Counted from the stretch's first letter, positions 23,040-39,001 are shown. The stretch: DNA of 64,000 nt from Cannabis sativa (GCF_029168945.1 NC_083608.1:20230136-20294135), one strand, 5' to 3'. The notes: generated by a model not told the origin, from the sequence alone. A program made the numbers and translations.

Positions 23040-26000
23040 TTACTCTGCTAGTGTGCTCTCAACGTATTCCATTGCTCTCTTTTTGACATGCTCAATCCTC
23101 TCCTCGTCACCAAGAGACTTCTCATACTCCAAATACTTTTTGAATAAGAACTATAAAATCAGATAGAAATGAACATTCAATAACAGTAAGTTAAACGAGG
23201 AAACGAACATTCAATAACAGTAAGTTAAACGAGGAAACGAAATATTTGGCTGAAAGGAAAAGATAAGAGGTACATACTTTCATTTTTTTAGGTGCAAGAC
23301 TCAAACAAGTCGCCCTCTCAAATAGAGCACGGATCACATTCACATCTTTAAGTCGAATCTCCTGCAAGCAATTGACACAAGAATGTAATTTCTACAGTGA
23401 ACAGAAATTGAATAGACAAGTAACACTAGAATGTTGCCATCCCACAGTTTGATAAGCTTGGAAATAATGTAATTGTGTCAACTTTGAAAGGGATTTACTT
23501 GATCAATATAAATGCTCCATAAGTCTGTTCTCTTGGGATATTCTTTCAAAATTCCTTCAAACATGGATCTTCCCATATGAGGAACACCACGGTGGAACTC
23601 ACGAATAGCCGTCTGTGTGATGAACTTTATGTGTTTGTGACGTGGAAGGCTTAACAGCGCTCGATTGATAACAGCCTGAACTGCATCTTGCTGTTGTCGT
23701 TCCAAGAGCCTGTCCACCCGCCGTAACCAAACCTAAATTTCCACAAAATATCGATGCTTAATTTTTTATGAATTTGGTTTTCTGAATGGAAAAAATAACA
23801 GCATTAACAGTTCATACAATAATACCTTGCATGACTGCTTGAACTTTCTGGTCATCTTGTCAACAAGTTCATCAGCTAGCCCAAGTTTCTTTGTCCTTTC
23901 ATACAACCCCAATAGTGCTATATAAACTTTTTTGGGATCATTGTATTGCAATGCCCTTTGAAATACTTTCAAAACAGCCTCCTGAAAAAAAAATCCAATT
24001 TAAGAGATCTTAATACCGATGTAACACAAATTACAAGTGGAACTACAAAGTGTCAACTTTACATGATGTTACCTCAGGAGGATTTCCATGTTCGTTTTCC
24101 AAATTAAAATAAGCCACCCAAATATTGAGCTTCTCATTCTCTTCTCGGATATTTATTGTTTGCAAGGCCCTAAGTAAGACAAAGCAACGTCAAATGACAA
24201 GAGTCAACTGAGAGTAACCTTTCAGTTCTAAGAAGAGGGGAAGAATATTAAGACAATTGGCGATTATAATTTGCAATTTGCTACATTTGTAAGAGAAATA
24301 CAAAAAGGAAAAAAAAATACAAAATGAAAAATGCAATTGGAAGAGAAGAGAGACAACAACAAACTTAAAAGGATTATATTATTACTACTACTACTATTAT
24401 TATTATTATTTTCAGATTACCATGTTTAAGGCTCTGTGAGAGGCAGGGTAAGAGTGCTTATAGTTTTCTTATTATTAAAGTAAGCTTAGTGTGAAGTGAA
24501 TTATAGGACAGCTTATTGGGTTTTCGAAACTTAACAACAGTATTAATTTTTCACAGCTGGACAAGCCGGACAATGAATTTACTTGCCAACCATTTATTGT
24601 GGTAGATTACTCTATATCAAAGGTCTTTTACTTGAAAATCTTAAACTAGAAAAATACATAATATGTAACTGTACAGAGAGACGATGATATCTGATAGCCT
24701 AGGATGAGAAACAAATAATAACAGAAGATGTGTTACTGCCGTGAAAAAAAGACCTAAACTTAGAATTTATTCAAACATCAGAGAAAAATGAAATTTAAGC
24801 AAGATTCTGGTGAAATAGCAAAAGGCAATGCACATTTGGGCTGAAGGGCTGAAAGAGTACCTTTCAGCAATAGAACGAGCTTTTTCAACGTCTGCCATGG
24901 TTGACTCAGCAAATTCCATGAATTTTATCCACCAATAGCTGTTATTTGGAGAACTTCTAACTTGTTTCTCAAATTCCTCAGCAGTTCTTGGCATATCATT
25001 TTCCAGTAATCTTTCTTCAGCAGCTCTAATTTCTTTCTCCCTGCACAAAAATATTTCAATATTAAAGGTAAAAATAAATAGGGGGATTTGGGGAGGGTGG
25101 AGAAGTTTCAATTGGAAAAAACTACAAAAATGTGAAGACTAAAATAACCTCTCTTTCTTTGCTTTCTTCTTTGCTTCTCTCTTGCTCTTTTCATCTAGGG
25201 TGTCTGTAACATTTATAAGCTCTTGATTTTGAATAGTTATACCATCCACATTTTCCTGGTATATATCATCGAGGGCCACTTCAAGTGGAGGAACAAAAGC
25301 CCTGGATTCCGCTTGTGCAAGAATGGGGATTTCCAAATTTAAACTTGGGCATTCAACATCCATATTGTGGATTCCTTGAAAACCACTTTCAGGTAATGAT
25401 ACCAACTTAGTATCATTTACAGAACTGTTGTTAATGGTTGCATCAGCCACTTGGTCTGAAGATTCCTCAGCATCATCATTTTCTAGAACATAGAAATTCT
25501 TCATTCCGAGAGAGATTCGATTTCTTTCTGCATCCACCTAAACCGAAAGTATATTGTCAGAACATAAAATTAACACATTCTGTTTTATTGAATATCATAC
25601 AATCATTTTCCACCAAATCTAAATTGCAATTCTGGATAATCCAAACCATAGCAGGACCGACATTAGTTCTACAATGATCAGGTTAGATAATAAACGATTC
25701 CTATCTTGACTACAAGTAAAACACAAATGTCGAAATGCATAGAAACTGATGTATCATAAGCCTGAATGAGAATTAGATTTACCTTCAATATTTTTGCTCT
25801 CACTTTCTCACGTGCTTTGTATTTGCTTTCAATATTCTCAGTACGGTCATCTGAAAGCTCTGAGATATGGCACAATCCAACCTGAAAATAAAAGAAAAAT
25901 TAAAAGTAAATAAAAGAAACACATCAAGGCATTTCACATAGTAAATAACAAGCAACCCCAATCGAATTCCACACACTGTATTGCTCTGTACGTAGAGCAA

Positions 26001-29000
26001 TCCAACAGATTCCCATTTCTATTACAATTCTAAGTGACTTTACAAACTATCTGATTCTATGAGAAACAATCTTGTTTCAAAATAATTCTAGGGAATACTT
26101 CCAGCTAGGTAATAAAGACTGGAAGGAGTAGGCTGGACAAGGAAACGTCAATGGAGATGCAAAGTTAGTTAATATGAGGAAAAAGTGATATATCAAAATG
26201 GCATTGGTCAGTGGTCAAGAAATAGTTTACAGAATCATAAGATCCTCCAGATTACACACTCTGATTACATGGATCTTCATTTAGGATTTACTCCAACCCA
26301 CGCAAGATAGGGGGAAACAAAAACAAATAAGTTGGTTGTGCAAATAAATTTCCACATGTTGACTTCACAGAATTACTTTCTCATTTTCAGGTAAATTTTA
26401 AATGCCCATTTTCAGGAATCAAATCACAATTATAATTATGCAAAAGTGACTTATCCTGTACCAGGTTGGTGTTGTCAATAGAGATAAATAAACCATACTT
26501 CTCCACCCACTTAATCCTGCCAGAAATAATATCTCCCACGTGCAGGCTACTTAAATTAGTAATATCTGATTTTGGTCCACTGCTTGCACCCATGGTCTTC
26601 AATGTAACTTCAACTCGCTTTGATAGAGGTTCCACAGATAAAATCCTGTATCGAAACTCTTAATAAATGCAACCCGTATTCATCTGCTAATAGAAAGAAC
26701 TTTAGACAACTGACAGATGAAGAAATTGACTTACCTGCCAGTCACAAGTTTACCAATGGGGAATTCTTTGACAGGGTCATCAACAAATCCATCAGATAAA
26801 TTTGAAAGAAGAATTTTGGCATCAAGTCTCCGGGAGAGAAAAATGAAACAACCTTTTGGAGTAACATTTTTAACATAACCCTGAAAAGCCCAATAAATTA
26901 TTTAAGATGACATCGGCATAATATTGTAGGGCAATACATGATACATGTATTTTATAAGGAAGAGATGTTTTACAGCACCTGTATCTCCATATTAGGATGA
27001 AGATCTTCAATCTTTTCCACACACTTGGTTTTAGTGGGCCTGCATAGGTACCAGAGAGTAAGTAGCCAAATGAAGAAGAAAGAAATTAACTGAATGGTAT
27101 ATTTATGTATTAAAACTTTTATTTGTTAATTAGAAAAAAACTAAATTAGATTGAGCTGCAAACAATAAGGTAATCTTTGAAGAATAATGAAAACAAAAAA
27201 CCTCTGCCACACATTTGGTTACAGTGGGCCTGTATAGATACCAGTGAGTTAGTAGCCAAATGAAGATGAAAGAAATTAACAACTGAATGGTATATATATG
27301 TATTAAACTTTTATTAGTGATAGTAATTATAATAATAATAATAATAAAAAAAAAAAAAAAAAAAAACTAAATTAGATTGAGCTGCAAACAAAAAACCCCA
27401 AAACTTGAACAAATTGAAACGGAACAATTGTAAACATTACTAAACAAACTGTTTTTCCAAGTAAAGAGTTATTTAATCCTTAAATTCAATTGCCACAGAA
27501 GTCCAGACAGAAGCTAAGAACTTGATTTATTATACTAAGAAAATATTCAAGAGTTTCTTCATTTAGCAACCACCAAATTAATTTCACGGAAACAACTAAG
27601 ACAAGACAAGACAGATTTCTACTCTTCTAAAAGATTTCTAGTCTAGACCATGACATAGAGACACAAATTAAAGACTACAAGTCTTCAACGTATAATGCTG
27701 CTACTGAAGAAAAAGTGCAAGCAATACTATTTATGCATTCTCTTCTATAAGAGTGTTTGACATGTGGACTCCACTAAAATATCTCACAATTTAATAATAT
27801 TATAAGTGATTCTTGGAATCCAGATGCAAACAATGAAAATTTGAAAAAGAAAAGTATCAAATAGAGAGGAAAAAACAATTCATTTATCACTTCCATATTA
27901 TATGACATGGAAATGTACAATGTATATAATCATGTCACCCTAAATAAGCATATTATGCACCATATATACATTAATAAGTAAATTGAAATACAGAGATAAC
28001 TTACATATTTTCGCAAGAATCATTTGGACGTTGAGAAATAATGTCTTTCGTTGATAAGTTTAATGATAAATCAATCTCAAATGTTCCTTTGGCAGATTGG
28101 TTGATCTCAAGGACCTTGCATTTGACAAACTCTCTTTCATGATATCCGGACAATGGATCTGACACCCATGAGTCAGTAAGTTCTGTATAATGAACCCTTC
28201 CATACGTGTGAGGACCAATTTGCACAATTAATCCACCAACACCGGGAAGTACTTTGGATACTCTGCCACCCACAATACATCCTTCACAAATATGAGCAGT
28301 AACATTTTCATTTGAAACGGAAGCTTGTTTATCATCTATCGTTGAAACTCCAGCTGAAGCTTTATCAGGGAAACTATGTGGAACAAGCCGCAATAGCTTT
28401 TTATCCTTGTTAACACTTAATACATGACCAGATACAACTTTTCCCACATGAAATTGCTTCTGGAACTGATGAAGTTCACTAGGCTCACATGAAGTGTCGA
28501 GAATAAATAGTTGAGCTCTCACATGTCGAGATATATTTAGCCACACCCATTCACTGTCCACTTTATATACATAACCAGTGACAAATTGTCCAGAAGAGAA
28601 ATCAAACTTTTCAATCATAAGCTTCTCCTCTGTTTCATAGGAGCCTGAATTTAAATTTAAATGTAAGAGAGTATAAGTGATAGAATTTCACATTAAATAC
28701 CATTTGGCAAAAATAATTAACAATAAATATATATTTATTTATAGCCAAAATCCATTAGAAAAACACAGATTAGGAAAAGTAATGCAAGCAGTAAAGGAAA
28801 GCTCCAATTAAAGATAACTGCATTTATCTGCCAGATCAGCATTTATGCGGATGAAACAACTAGGGAATCTCTGATCTGAGTCAACAATAGTTATTTTTTT
28901 AAAATAAATTGCTTAATAGCAAAAGACATAACTTAATATACTAGTGTTAAATAACAATAAAATAGTATTAAGTGTAAAAAAACCTTGCACAAAAATCTCA

Positions 29001-32000
29001 ATATCTATGTTACCTGAGAGAACACTCGGTTTCATGGAAAGATCAAACTGGTAGCTATTCTTTTTGCTATCTGAATTATTAGCCTTTCCAACAATCCGTG
29101 CATTCACTGTTTGCCCAACTCTAAAGTTACAAAATGGATTTTCTGAAACATTATCATCATTTACCTGCCCAGAGGACATAGTTTTTGATCAACCAGTGAC
29201 AAAGGAACATGAATAAGATGGAAGAGAATTTAAATAATTGTAGATCAATAAAAATGCAAAAATAGCAAATGCTAAGAGGTTTTACCTCTGTTATGTGAAC
29301 ACGCCCATGGAGTCCAATTCCAAATTTCAACCTTAGTTCAAGTGGCCTGATTTCAGTAATCTGGGAAGAACCAGAATGACATAAAAATATCTTCTAATAA
29401 TTATTTGTGTACATTGAGCTACAGAAAAACAACTCTTTGTACTTTCATTGAGAATCAATCAGTGCCAACTGGTAAAGAAAAAAAAAAAGGGAAAGAATCA
29501 TGTTTACTTACCTCTGCCTGAACAAGAGATCCCACAGTGTAGCTTGACTTCTTTTTTGCTCTTTTTGAGCTTGATGTTTCAGATTCACTGATCGATTTAA
29601 GAAGCAACAGTAGCCTCCCTGCTGTTGAAGGGCTTGGAAGAGCCATAACAGTGGCAACAACACTGCATGAAGTGTAACAATTACATGTAGCAAGCCAGTC
29701 ATCATGTCATTCATATTCAGCATTGGATATGTACATTCATACATCAAAATCAAGTACACAGAAAAGGACTCGAGAACAAGAGGATAGTTTTGAACTCAAA
29801 ATATGTCAAATAGTTCAGAAAGTCATATGCTGTGGTTTCAAAAGATGAAAGTAATAGAGCGCACCTTTGTCCATTCAGAAATTGTTTATGAGGAAACTTC
29901 TGGACATTATAGTCAGATTTTGATGCATATCCTAAGGCATAATTATATTCGGGTATTGAGAGAACCTAAAATGGGCATTATAAAACATTTTTAGAAGGGG
30001 TTGAAGAATATAGATATGTAGACTAAAAAAGATAAACAAATAAAGCAGACTTGCCAGGTAATCTTCTTTGACAATTTCAACAACAGCATTAACTGTCTGG
30101 TGAACCTCCAAGTCCTTGGATGCTTGTCGTTTACGCTTCTAGAATTCAGACAGTTTTAGATTAACAATAGAGTAAAGCGTGGCCAAAATGAACAAAGAAA
30201 GTCTAAGCCACCAACAGATCAGAATAGAAACATGAAGAAAACAAATATCGAAAGAAAAATATTCAAGATCAATGCAATATTTAAAAAAGCTAACGTAAGC
30301 ATCAAAGCATTTTGCCTTGATAAGGTGAGGCATATGCCTCAAATCTATGTTGAAATAATTTTTTTTTTAAAATTATAAACTTTAAACACTAATAAACAAA
30401 AATAATAATAACATAAAACAAATGATAAACTATATACATATATAAAATCTACTAAATGCTTGAACTAGCAGCCTAATTTCACGAGGTATTTTCTAACTAA
30501 CACTTAGATTTTATGAATAAATTACTACTCTAGGCACAATTTCTAAGTCCAGTACTTAGATAGAGGAGTCACTCTTGCTGCACCAAACATAATAATGCAA
30601 TATTTATTAGACTAGTTTTGTTTTGGTAATCACAAATAAAGGCCCAAAATAAGAATTATATGTGAGGTGTAAGCCTTTCTAAGGCATAAGGTTTGAGGCC
30701 TTTTTTATAACGTAAATAGACAAAATGTAACTGCTTTAAACCTTTTTATGGCTTTGGCTGTGAGAGCTTTCTTCTCTGCTTTTGGCAATGAACTCTTTAT
30801 TGAGAGACAAGTCGACCAAATGCTCTATTTTTGAAACATCTAGAACAGTTGCCTGGATAATGGAGCCTGTCTCTACTATTATACCAGCTACTGCAAAATT
30901 CATACAGAGAAAGAAACACAACACGAATCAGAACAAATCAACACACCACCATGACAGCCCAGTGAAAGAAGAAAACTTACGCTGATGGGGGGTTATAAAA
31001 CCCAAGACATCATTATACTTGTCAAAGCTCACAACCACTCCAATATCCTTTGTTTCTTGTATTTTTCCCTCAACAACACAGCCAATGTTAAATCCCTCAG
31101 TCCAGTTTAACTCAGATCCATTGGAAACCAAGGATTGTAGATTGGCAATCTGTTATAAATAATAATATAAAAAACATGATCAAAACTATAATATGCATAA
31201 ATCTAAACTTTGACGAAGTAATGTAGAATTAAGTCCCTGAATAAAAAGGAAAAAAAAAAGCAATTATCACCCTGATCGCAGGGCAAAAAGAGAAAAAAAA
31301 AAAGGAAAGGAAAGAAAGAAAGCAAGGAAAAAAATCAAAAGGTATTGCTAATTTGCTGCAATCAAATAATATACATAAACACTGAAAAACGATATAGTCC
31401 ATTTATACTTGAGAAATGATACGTGTCTTTGTGAGCTAGCAAGGTAATCTTAAGAATATCCTAAATGAAAGCTAGACATTAGAATTCTTATGTAAGTAGT
31501 ACGTGAAGAATAAAAAGTTTTTAGCAAGCAGTATATGGGTGCATATTAGAAGATTTTATCTAATCTGAATAATGTATCCAGCAATAATAACACCAGGCCA
31601 TAGTTACGCAAGTATATGTATATAATACACTACAATTTTATTGACATAACATCTTACTTGTTCATAGTTACGCAAGTATAGGTATATAATACAATACAAT
31701 TATATTGACATAACAACTTGTTCAAAGCTTTTCCTTTTTATTTTTTATTTTTCTTTAAAAAAATGAAAGAAAGAAAAGAAACTAGGCTCCCCAGGCCAAC
31801 AATATTTATATACCTAGAAACTACAGAATTTTTTTGTGAGCACTCGCAGAGGGCTCAAACCTCAGACTGTGTTGAAGTTATACAGAAAGGACAGAAGCTT
31901 CAGCTAACAAGAATATCCAATAGCATCAAATAAGCTTACCTTTTCCTCCAAAAGAAAGAAATCTTGCATGAATGATGCATCTGTTGAAGAGCAAGATGTC

Positions 32001-35000
32001 TGCTTCAATGAAACTGTTACTCTACCGGTTTCACTATTAACCTGCAGAATAAACCCAATGTGATGATGAATGATAATCATAAAATGTTTTGAAAGGTTAC
32101 AATTCAGAATGATATAATCTCAAAGAGGTCACCAACATCGAGTATATTACTGCGCACGGACTGTCCAATGTAAAAGACTTCAGGAAGATTGACTTTGTAA
32201 TCATCAGTTGCCTAAAAAACACAACGCATTTGAGTGCCCGCTCATCACTTAAAAGGAAATGATGAAAACTAAAATAAAGTGAAGACAACCTTATTTCTAG
32301 GAGAGAAACCAGTTAAACGACCAAGAAAGCGAACAAAGCAGCCAGTTTCAATCAGGTTGCAGATGTAGCCCTGCTTCAAACATAAAGATTTGTAAATAAA
32401 AAACACTGAAAACCAAATTGATGTAAGACACCTAATGAGATTATAAACTTTAATTTAGTCAGGAAACAATAGTATCATTAGATTCGAGTTCCATTTGGTA
32501 ATCCCGCATCAAACTTTTTTTAACAAAAGAAATATCACATTCAATGTTTATGATTTAGTCAGGAAACAATAGTATTTTTAGATTTCGAATTCCAATTGAT
32601 AATCCTGCATCAAACTTTTTTTTAACAAAAGAAATATCACATTGAATATTTATACTTTTTACTAGATGTGGTTCCAACAAAGAAAATTTAGACGACCATA
32701 CAATCATAATTAAATCAATTACTTACGTGGACAACAGAGTTAGGGCGGATCTGACTGATCTCTGATGGAAGCTGCTCAGCAGACTTGACAAGAGAATATT
32801 TTGCAGAGAGTTTCAAATTGTTGCTTTCATTATCTTCATTATTGCAAAATGAAAAAGAAGATAATATCTAACATTAATGTCAGTCATACGAAGTTTATAG
32901 TGCAGTAAAAGAGGAAAAAAACCTTCAATTATTTCATATAAGTTCCTGTGTCAATTTCTTTAAGAGCACATGCTTTGAAGTCCTTTTAAAATGTGGTAGA
33001 AGATGAATATTAAGAATGGTAGGAAAGGAAGAGAGCTTTTGTTCTACCTAGTAGCACCAACTGATCAAATTCAAATCCAGGCTTTAGTACTGACTTAAGC
33101 ATATCAGCTTGCCCTACATTGATAAAAATACGATCAGCATATATATTCAAAACAAGAAAAAGACTGAAAAATGCTCCAACCATAAATAGATAAAAATATT
33201 ATACCTTGATGATCAGCCAAATGTTCAGTTGAAATTGTACCCTTCAAGTAATTTTTCCCATTAACACAAACTACTACTGCATTTGGAGTTACCACATCAA
33301 CAACTCCTGAAACAAGTGTACCAATCTTGATAACATCATCCTCAGAAACCCTGAAAACATGATAAAGGAGACTTGTCACAGGACGTCCAACATTTTCCCC
33401 CTTCTTAAGCTATTCAATGGCATACAACTGTTGGAGTTTCCAGATTGTACTATTATTTACACTGTAGAGAAGCAAACCTTGAAGGCTTTATTATGAAACT
33501 AAGATTGATGCGTCTTGATCCTGAAACAGGACCTATTATCCTACATTTGACCACTTGTCCAACATGATATATTGAGCTAGGATCACTCCCTGGGTCTAAA
33601 CCGAGTTGAGATCTGGTTCAAAATGAGAAAAAATTAACCACAGCAGCAGAAGAAGATGAAAAATGGAGTTAGTTACAGTAGCTCCAACAACAGGAGAAGA
33701 ACAGCCAAACTCATTCACAATAAGAACTAAAGCTTCTGTATGCCTACATTCTAACAACAACTAGTATGTACCTAGAAGGGTAAAAACAGCTGCAAGACTA
33801 GTATTTAATGTAAGATATCTTCCATGCTAGCCGCGTGTCATAAAGGGAAAGCCGATAAAGTAACTCTCAGGATATCATTTACTTTTCTAGTTTGATTTAC
33901 ATTACGTGAAATTCTAACTCCTACAATTACTGTCAGCAAGCAAGCATGTTATACTGAGTTAGCTAGAAAACACAACTGTTAACATAAACTTTTAATGCTC
34001 CAACAAATTATGCTGTTAAACTACAATTTTTTTGCTACATTGTTATCATAGAATGCAATGAACAAGCTCATTCTGACATATCTAACGATAACTACGATTC
34101 CTCTCAACAAGCAAGGTTGTTATAGTGAGTGAGCTAGAAAAGGCAGATGTGAACACAAACTATATTGCAAGGTTTTTATCATAGAATGCAAAGAATATGC
34201 CCCAGTCTAACATATCGAGCCATAGCTAGGGTAACCATCAACAGACGCTATGAAAAGAAAGATACAAAACCGCTAAAATAATCAGTAAGTCTAACAAACA
34301 AACAAAAAACGTATAAACTTAGCAATTGGGACTAGCCTTGGAGCAAATCCCTGGACACCACTGTAAAATCGAACAAAGCATCCATGTTCCTCAATCTTTG
34401 TTATCCATCCATGTGTTATTAATCCATCAATTGCATCAGCATAAGAGCTAACAATGGGAAGTTTAGATTTCACTAGCGTTTTCTTGTGTGTAACAGTTAT
34501 CCTCTTAGACTTGCAACCAAGTACACGAAACACCAGCTCAGCTCCAACCTGCCGAGTGATTCAAACAAGGATATATGTTCATAGCTCAATACTTATAAAC
34601 AAACTTAAGGAACCATTCATACAGTATCAGAGAACTTTTACACAATCTGCTAGAATAAAATCAAATAAAATATTAGTTATTTTTCAATGTAGAAGTACCT
34701 GAAACTTTTTTCCAGGCTTAGAAAGTTCAAATTCAGACATATGGCGAAGTGGGCAAAGAGCCTTAATACCACCTGAGAATTTCACAATTGCTTGATAGGG
34801 TTCGACAGCTATTACTTTGGCCTTCACAATCATCCCAGGCTTGACATCAGAGTGAGTGAACACTGACCCTTCGAAAGCACCAGCCTATAACATTTATACA
34901 TTTTATTTTATTTTTTAAAAAAAGTACACATATATACACATTATATTGGGAGAGAAAATATAAAGCTCTGTTAACGTCTACATAAATTGTATAACAAGAC

Positions 35001-38000
35001 AAAAATAACAAAAGCAATTAGCATATTCAGCGTGAATTCTTCAGATGGCTTCACCAATATCAAATATAATATAGACACATAACGTTTGATATTTCAACCT
35101 TACACACATATATATCTATACAACTTAAAGACAGATTGTTACCGTAATATTACATGCTTTCTCTTTTAAAAAATAAGGGTTAACAGAGGAAAAAAAAAAC
35201 CTTCAGAGTTCCAGTAGCCACCCCTTCCAAGTGCCTAAACCCGAGAATCCTAACACGGACGCGACTACCTTCCTTAAACTTCTTTTCAAGCTTATGAATT
35301 CCATCTTCTGTCACATCAGATATCTGAAATCAACCATAAAAAGGTTAAAGAACTGAAAACTGAAAATCTTTACAACCAAAGCCACAAAAGAAATCTTCAA
35401 AAGATAAAGAAATAGAGGAGATAAAAAGCACATACACTAACATACGCCGGTGTAGGAACCGGTGAGGTTGGTATTTCAAGGAGAAGACCCAACCCTCTAT
35501 CAACTCTGACCACTTTCAAGTCTTCATATATATCTCCAACTTTAACATGCTGCATACAAAAAATAAGATACAAAACTCTTATCACTCATTATTAACTTTC
35601 ATTGGACAACATAGAGAGTGGTATATACACTGGAACCAGCCCTCAAAGAAAGAGCAAGCAAAACTGAAAAGAATGTTTAAGCAAATGGAGTTTTGATTTT
35701 TGAGCCGGTGAATATAATATAATAAAAAACCTTCTCAGGAAATGCTAGGCCTAGAAAATATTACATTCATAATTCTATATCTGATAACAGCAAGTTAGAT
35801 AGTAAGCAAGCAGTGACAACACAATCTAAATTCCATATCCATAATGTATTAGTAAGCTAGTAAAACAGTGAAAAAGTACAATTCCCAGGAGGCTCAACAG
35901 TTCATATTAAAGGGAAGCAACAAATCATCACTCTTGGAATTCAATTTAAAGGGAAAAGGATTAATATGTTTCATACAAGGATGCCAAACAAGAAAGGATT
36001 GCAAGCCATGTAAAGTAAATTGGCTCAAAACTTACTGACGGAGGAGACATGTTCTGAACAAGATGTGGATTCAGAGTCAAACCAACAGCTCTACTTGAAG
36101 GATCAATAAACAATATTCGAGCATTAACCTGAAACAGAATACAAAAGTATTTTAGTTAAATAAAAGTTGACAGCTAAACTAATATTCAATGGAAAGGGAA
36201 ACATATTCAATCAAGTTCGCATACTATGTAAATAAACTAAATCTATAATTGGTGCAAGCTCTAGACAAATAGGCACAATCATAGAACTATCTTAAATAAC
36301 ATAACTAGACAGAAGGTCAGAACATATATATAAGGAACTACAGCACATTTGACATGAAACCACATAATAAATTAAAGCCAAATCATTTAACTGCATAAGC
36401 AATAACCCATGGTTCCAGGAAAAAAAAAACAAGCTGTTCGCACAAGCAATAGAAACTTTACAAATTACAAAAAGGCAACAACATTTCATCTTTTTCAAGG
36501 TAAGGTTAGTTTGCCTCTGTACTAAAATATCCAACCACATATGCAATAGAAACATGTTATTTATAAATAAAATCTATTTCAATGATAGCATGGTGTAATA
36601 AAAACATGACAATCACAAAACATTCACGCTGAATGCTTATACCAAAACATCCTAGTGTAGATATCCATCAGATAACACATTCTTCTACAAAATAAAATCT
36701 ATTAATAAGGACAACTCAAGATGCAATGAATTGAAAAAGTGACAATCACAAAACATTCACGCTGCATGCTTATACCAAAACATCCTAGTGTACATATGCA
36801 TCAGACAACACATTCTTCTACAAAATAAAATCTACTAATAAGGACAACTCAAGATGCAATGGATTCGTAACAAAGCTACTCTCACACAGCGTAGTCATAC
36901 TAAAATACCCAAATACATATGCATTATTTACTAAAAGTTCTTATGGATAAATTCTATTTATAAGGATAAGATGGTGTATAACAAATTCATGACAACCCTA
37001 ATCTCACAATGCATGCACATTCCACATAATAAACCATTCAATGATCTTGTATAAAAGCCTAAAACAAGAATTTTCTTGCACTTACTTTTATTGAGAAAGA
37101 AAACCATATACACCGAATGTTAAAAATCTTAGTACTAAGAAAATTAAGATAAAAATATACTGCAATATCAATATATTACCTTCTTAGTTTGATTGTAATC
37201 ATCCTGCCAATTTGAAGTAGCAAAACTACTTTGCAAGTGAAACATATCAACCTGTAAAATTGAGATTAGGAAATATGTATGTACCTTGTAGTCATTATCT
37301 CAATCGAAACATTATTTTTTCAAGTAGCTGACGTGACTAGAGAAAATAAAACTTACAGTTCCAGTAAAGTATGTCAGAAATGATAACATAACACCATTTT
37401 CAAGGGTTGATTGTACACGAGCATTAACCATCACGCCGGGAGTAAGAACATCAATTGAAATACCTTTAACATCCTTGGTCTGTTTGGGCAGTAACAATTA
37501 AAGATTATAATCAGCCCGACACTGAGAGGAAGGCTGTGAACAAAGAAGAGAAGGTTTCAAATAATAGGCATACCGCATATTTTGACACGGTGTCTGGGTT
37601 AGAACTTAAATAAACAACTCTATGGGCTTTATCAATTTTCCCAACAATGCCCTGTAGAAGTTGTCCAGTGTTAATCTCAGAGCTGGCTGCAAGGGCATTG
37701 AAATTAAATAACATAAAAATGTGAAAGTTAAAAAGGGGTTAATAGGAAACCAAAGAAAAAGCTTATACCAAGGAATATGTAATATTAAGAATATATGTTA
37801 TGCCCACTGGCAATGGATCACATCATAAGAGTACACAGTCATAATAATAATAAATAAATAAAAACAACAACAACATAATTACAAATTTCCAATAAATCTC
37901 AATGACCATTACCAACGTATTCAGTGATCAGTCTAACATACTTTCAGAAGCTCTCAATGTCGATCACAATGATCATTTCACAAAATTCAATGATGCTAAG

Positions 38001-38965
38001 ATAGATACTAGATTTCTGGAGGTGAAAGTTAACACCATCATTTGAAAGTAATTTTCTAGGAAGAAACTACAATCCAAGAGATCATATGTACACTAAAAGG
38101 GGGGAAATCTAGACATTGACACATTGTATATCGTTACACCTTTGTGCACCATCATGTGTCTAGACATCATTCATAAAGAATGCTACAGCATGTATGAAAA
38201 GTAAATGCTTTGACGAGAACCTTGCCTAAATTTATCATTGAGCTGCCTACTTGGTTCATACTTACTACATTTTTTTTACTGAGATACTTACTCCATTTTC
38301 ACTAATTAGAAGTCATATGCATGTATAAGAGCTAGAAATGCACATTAAAGTTGAGAACTGATTCTAATTATCCCTGGGTCCTGGGAAATGTTCATGCTGT
38401 GTGTATTTGGTTAATGTTACTCATATTGACCAATGTTATTAGTTTCTGAAAGTCGTTGTATAATGAAAACAATAGATGTGAACAAAGTAACATAAATTAC
38501 AACAGAAAAGAAGAGTACTTAACAAAAATTAAATTTTTTATTCAACTTATGTTTACCATTTTTGCTCTCTCTAGGCAAGAACCCGGTGAATGAAGTCGAA
38601 CCAAAATGAAGAATATAACCATGGTCTTCAATACTTTTCACATAAGCACTGAGGACCTGAAGAAAAGAAAAACAGTTGACCACTCATCATTAGCACAAAG
38701 TATCAAACACATGAGAAAATATAAATGAGAGAAAGTTATCAAAATATCTATCCCAGCTTATTTGGTTGACATACCATGCCTTCTTGAATAGAATCCAACA
38801 TGAAGCCCTTGTGCAACAAAGAAAGACGCAGGGAAAGCCAGATCTTCCTTTTGCCACTCTCTTTGTTATCACTATCCAGGTGTAAAACCACAGAAGCTAC
38901 CATTTGCCCAACGTGGAAGACACTGGGCAGCACATTATCTGCTATGCTCTATAAAGTGAAGAAAC

Positions 38966-39001
<36 letters not shown>

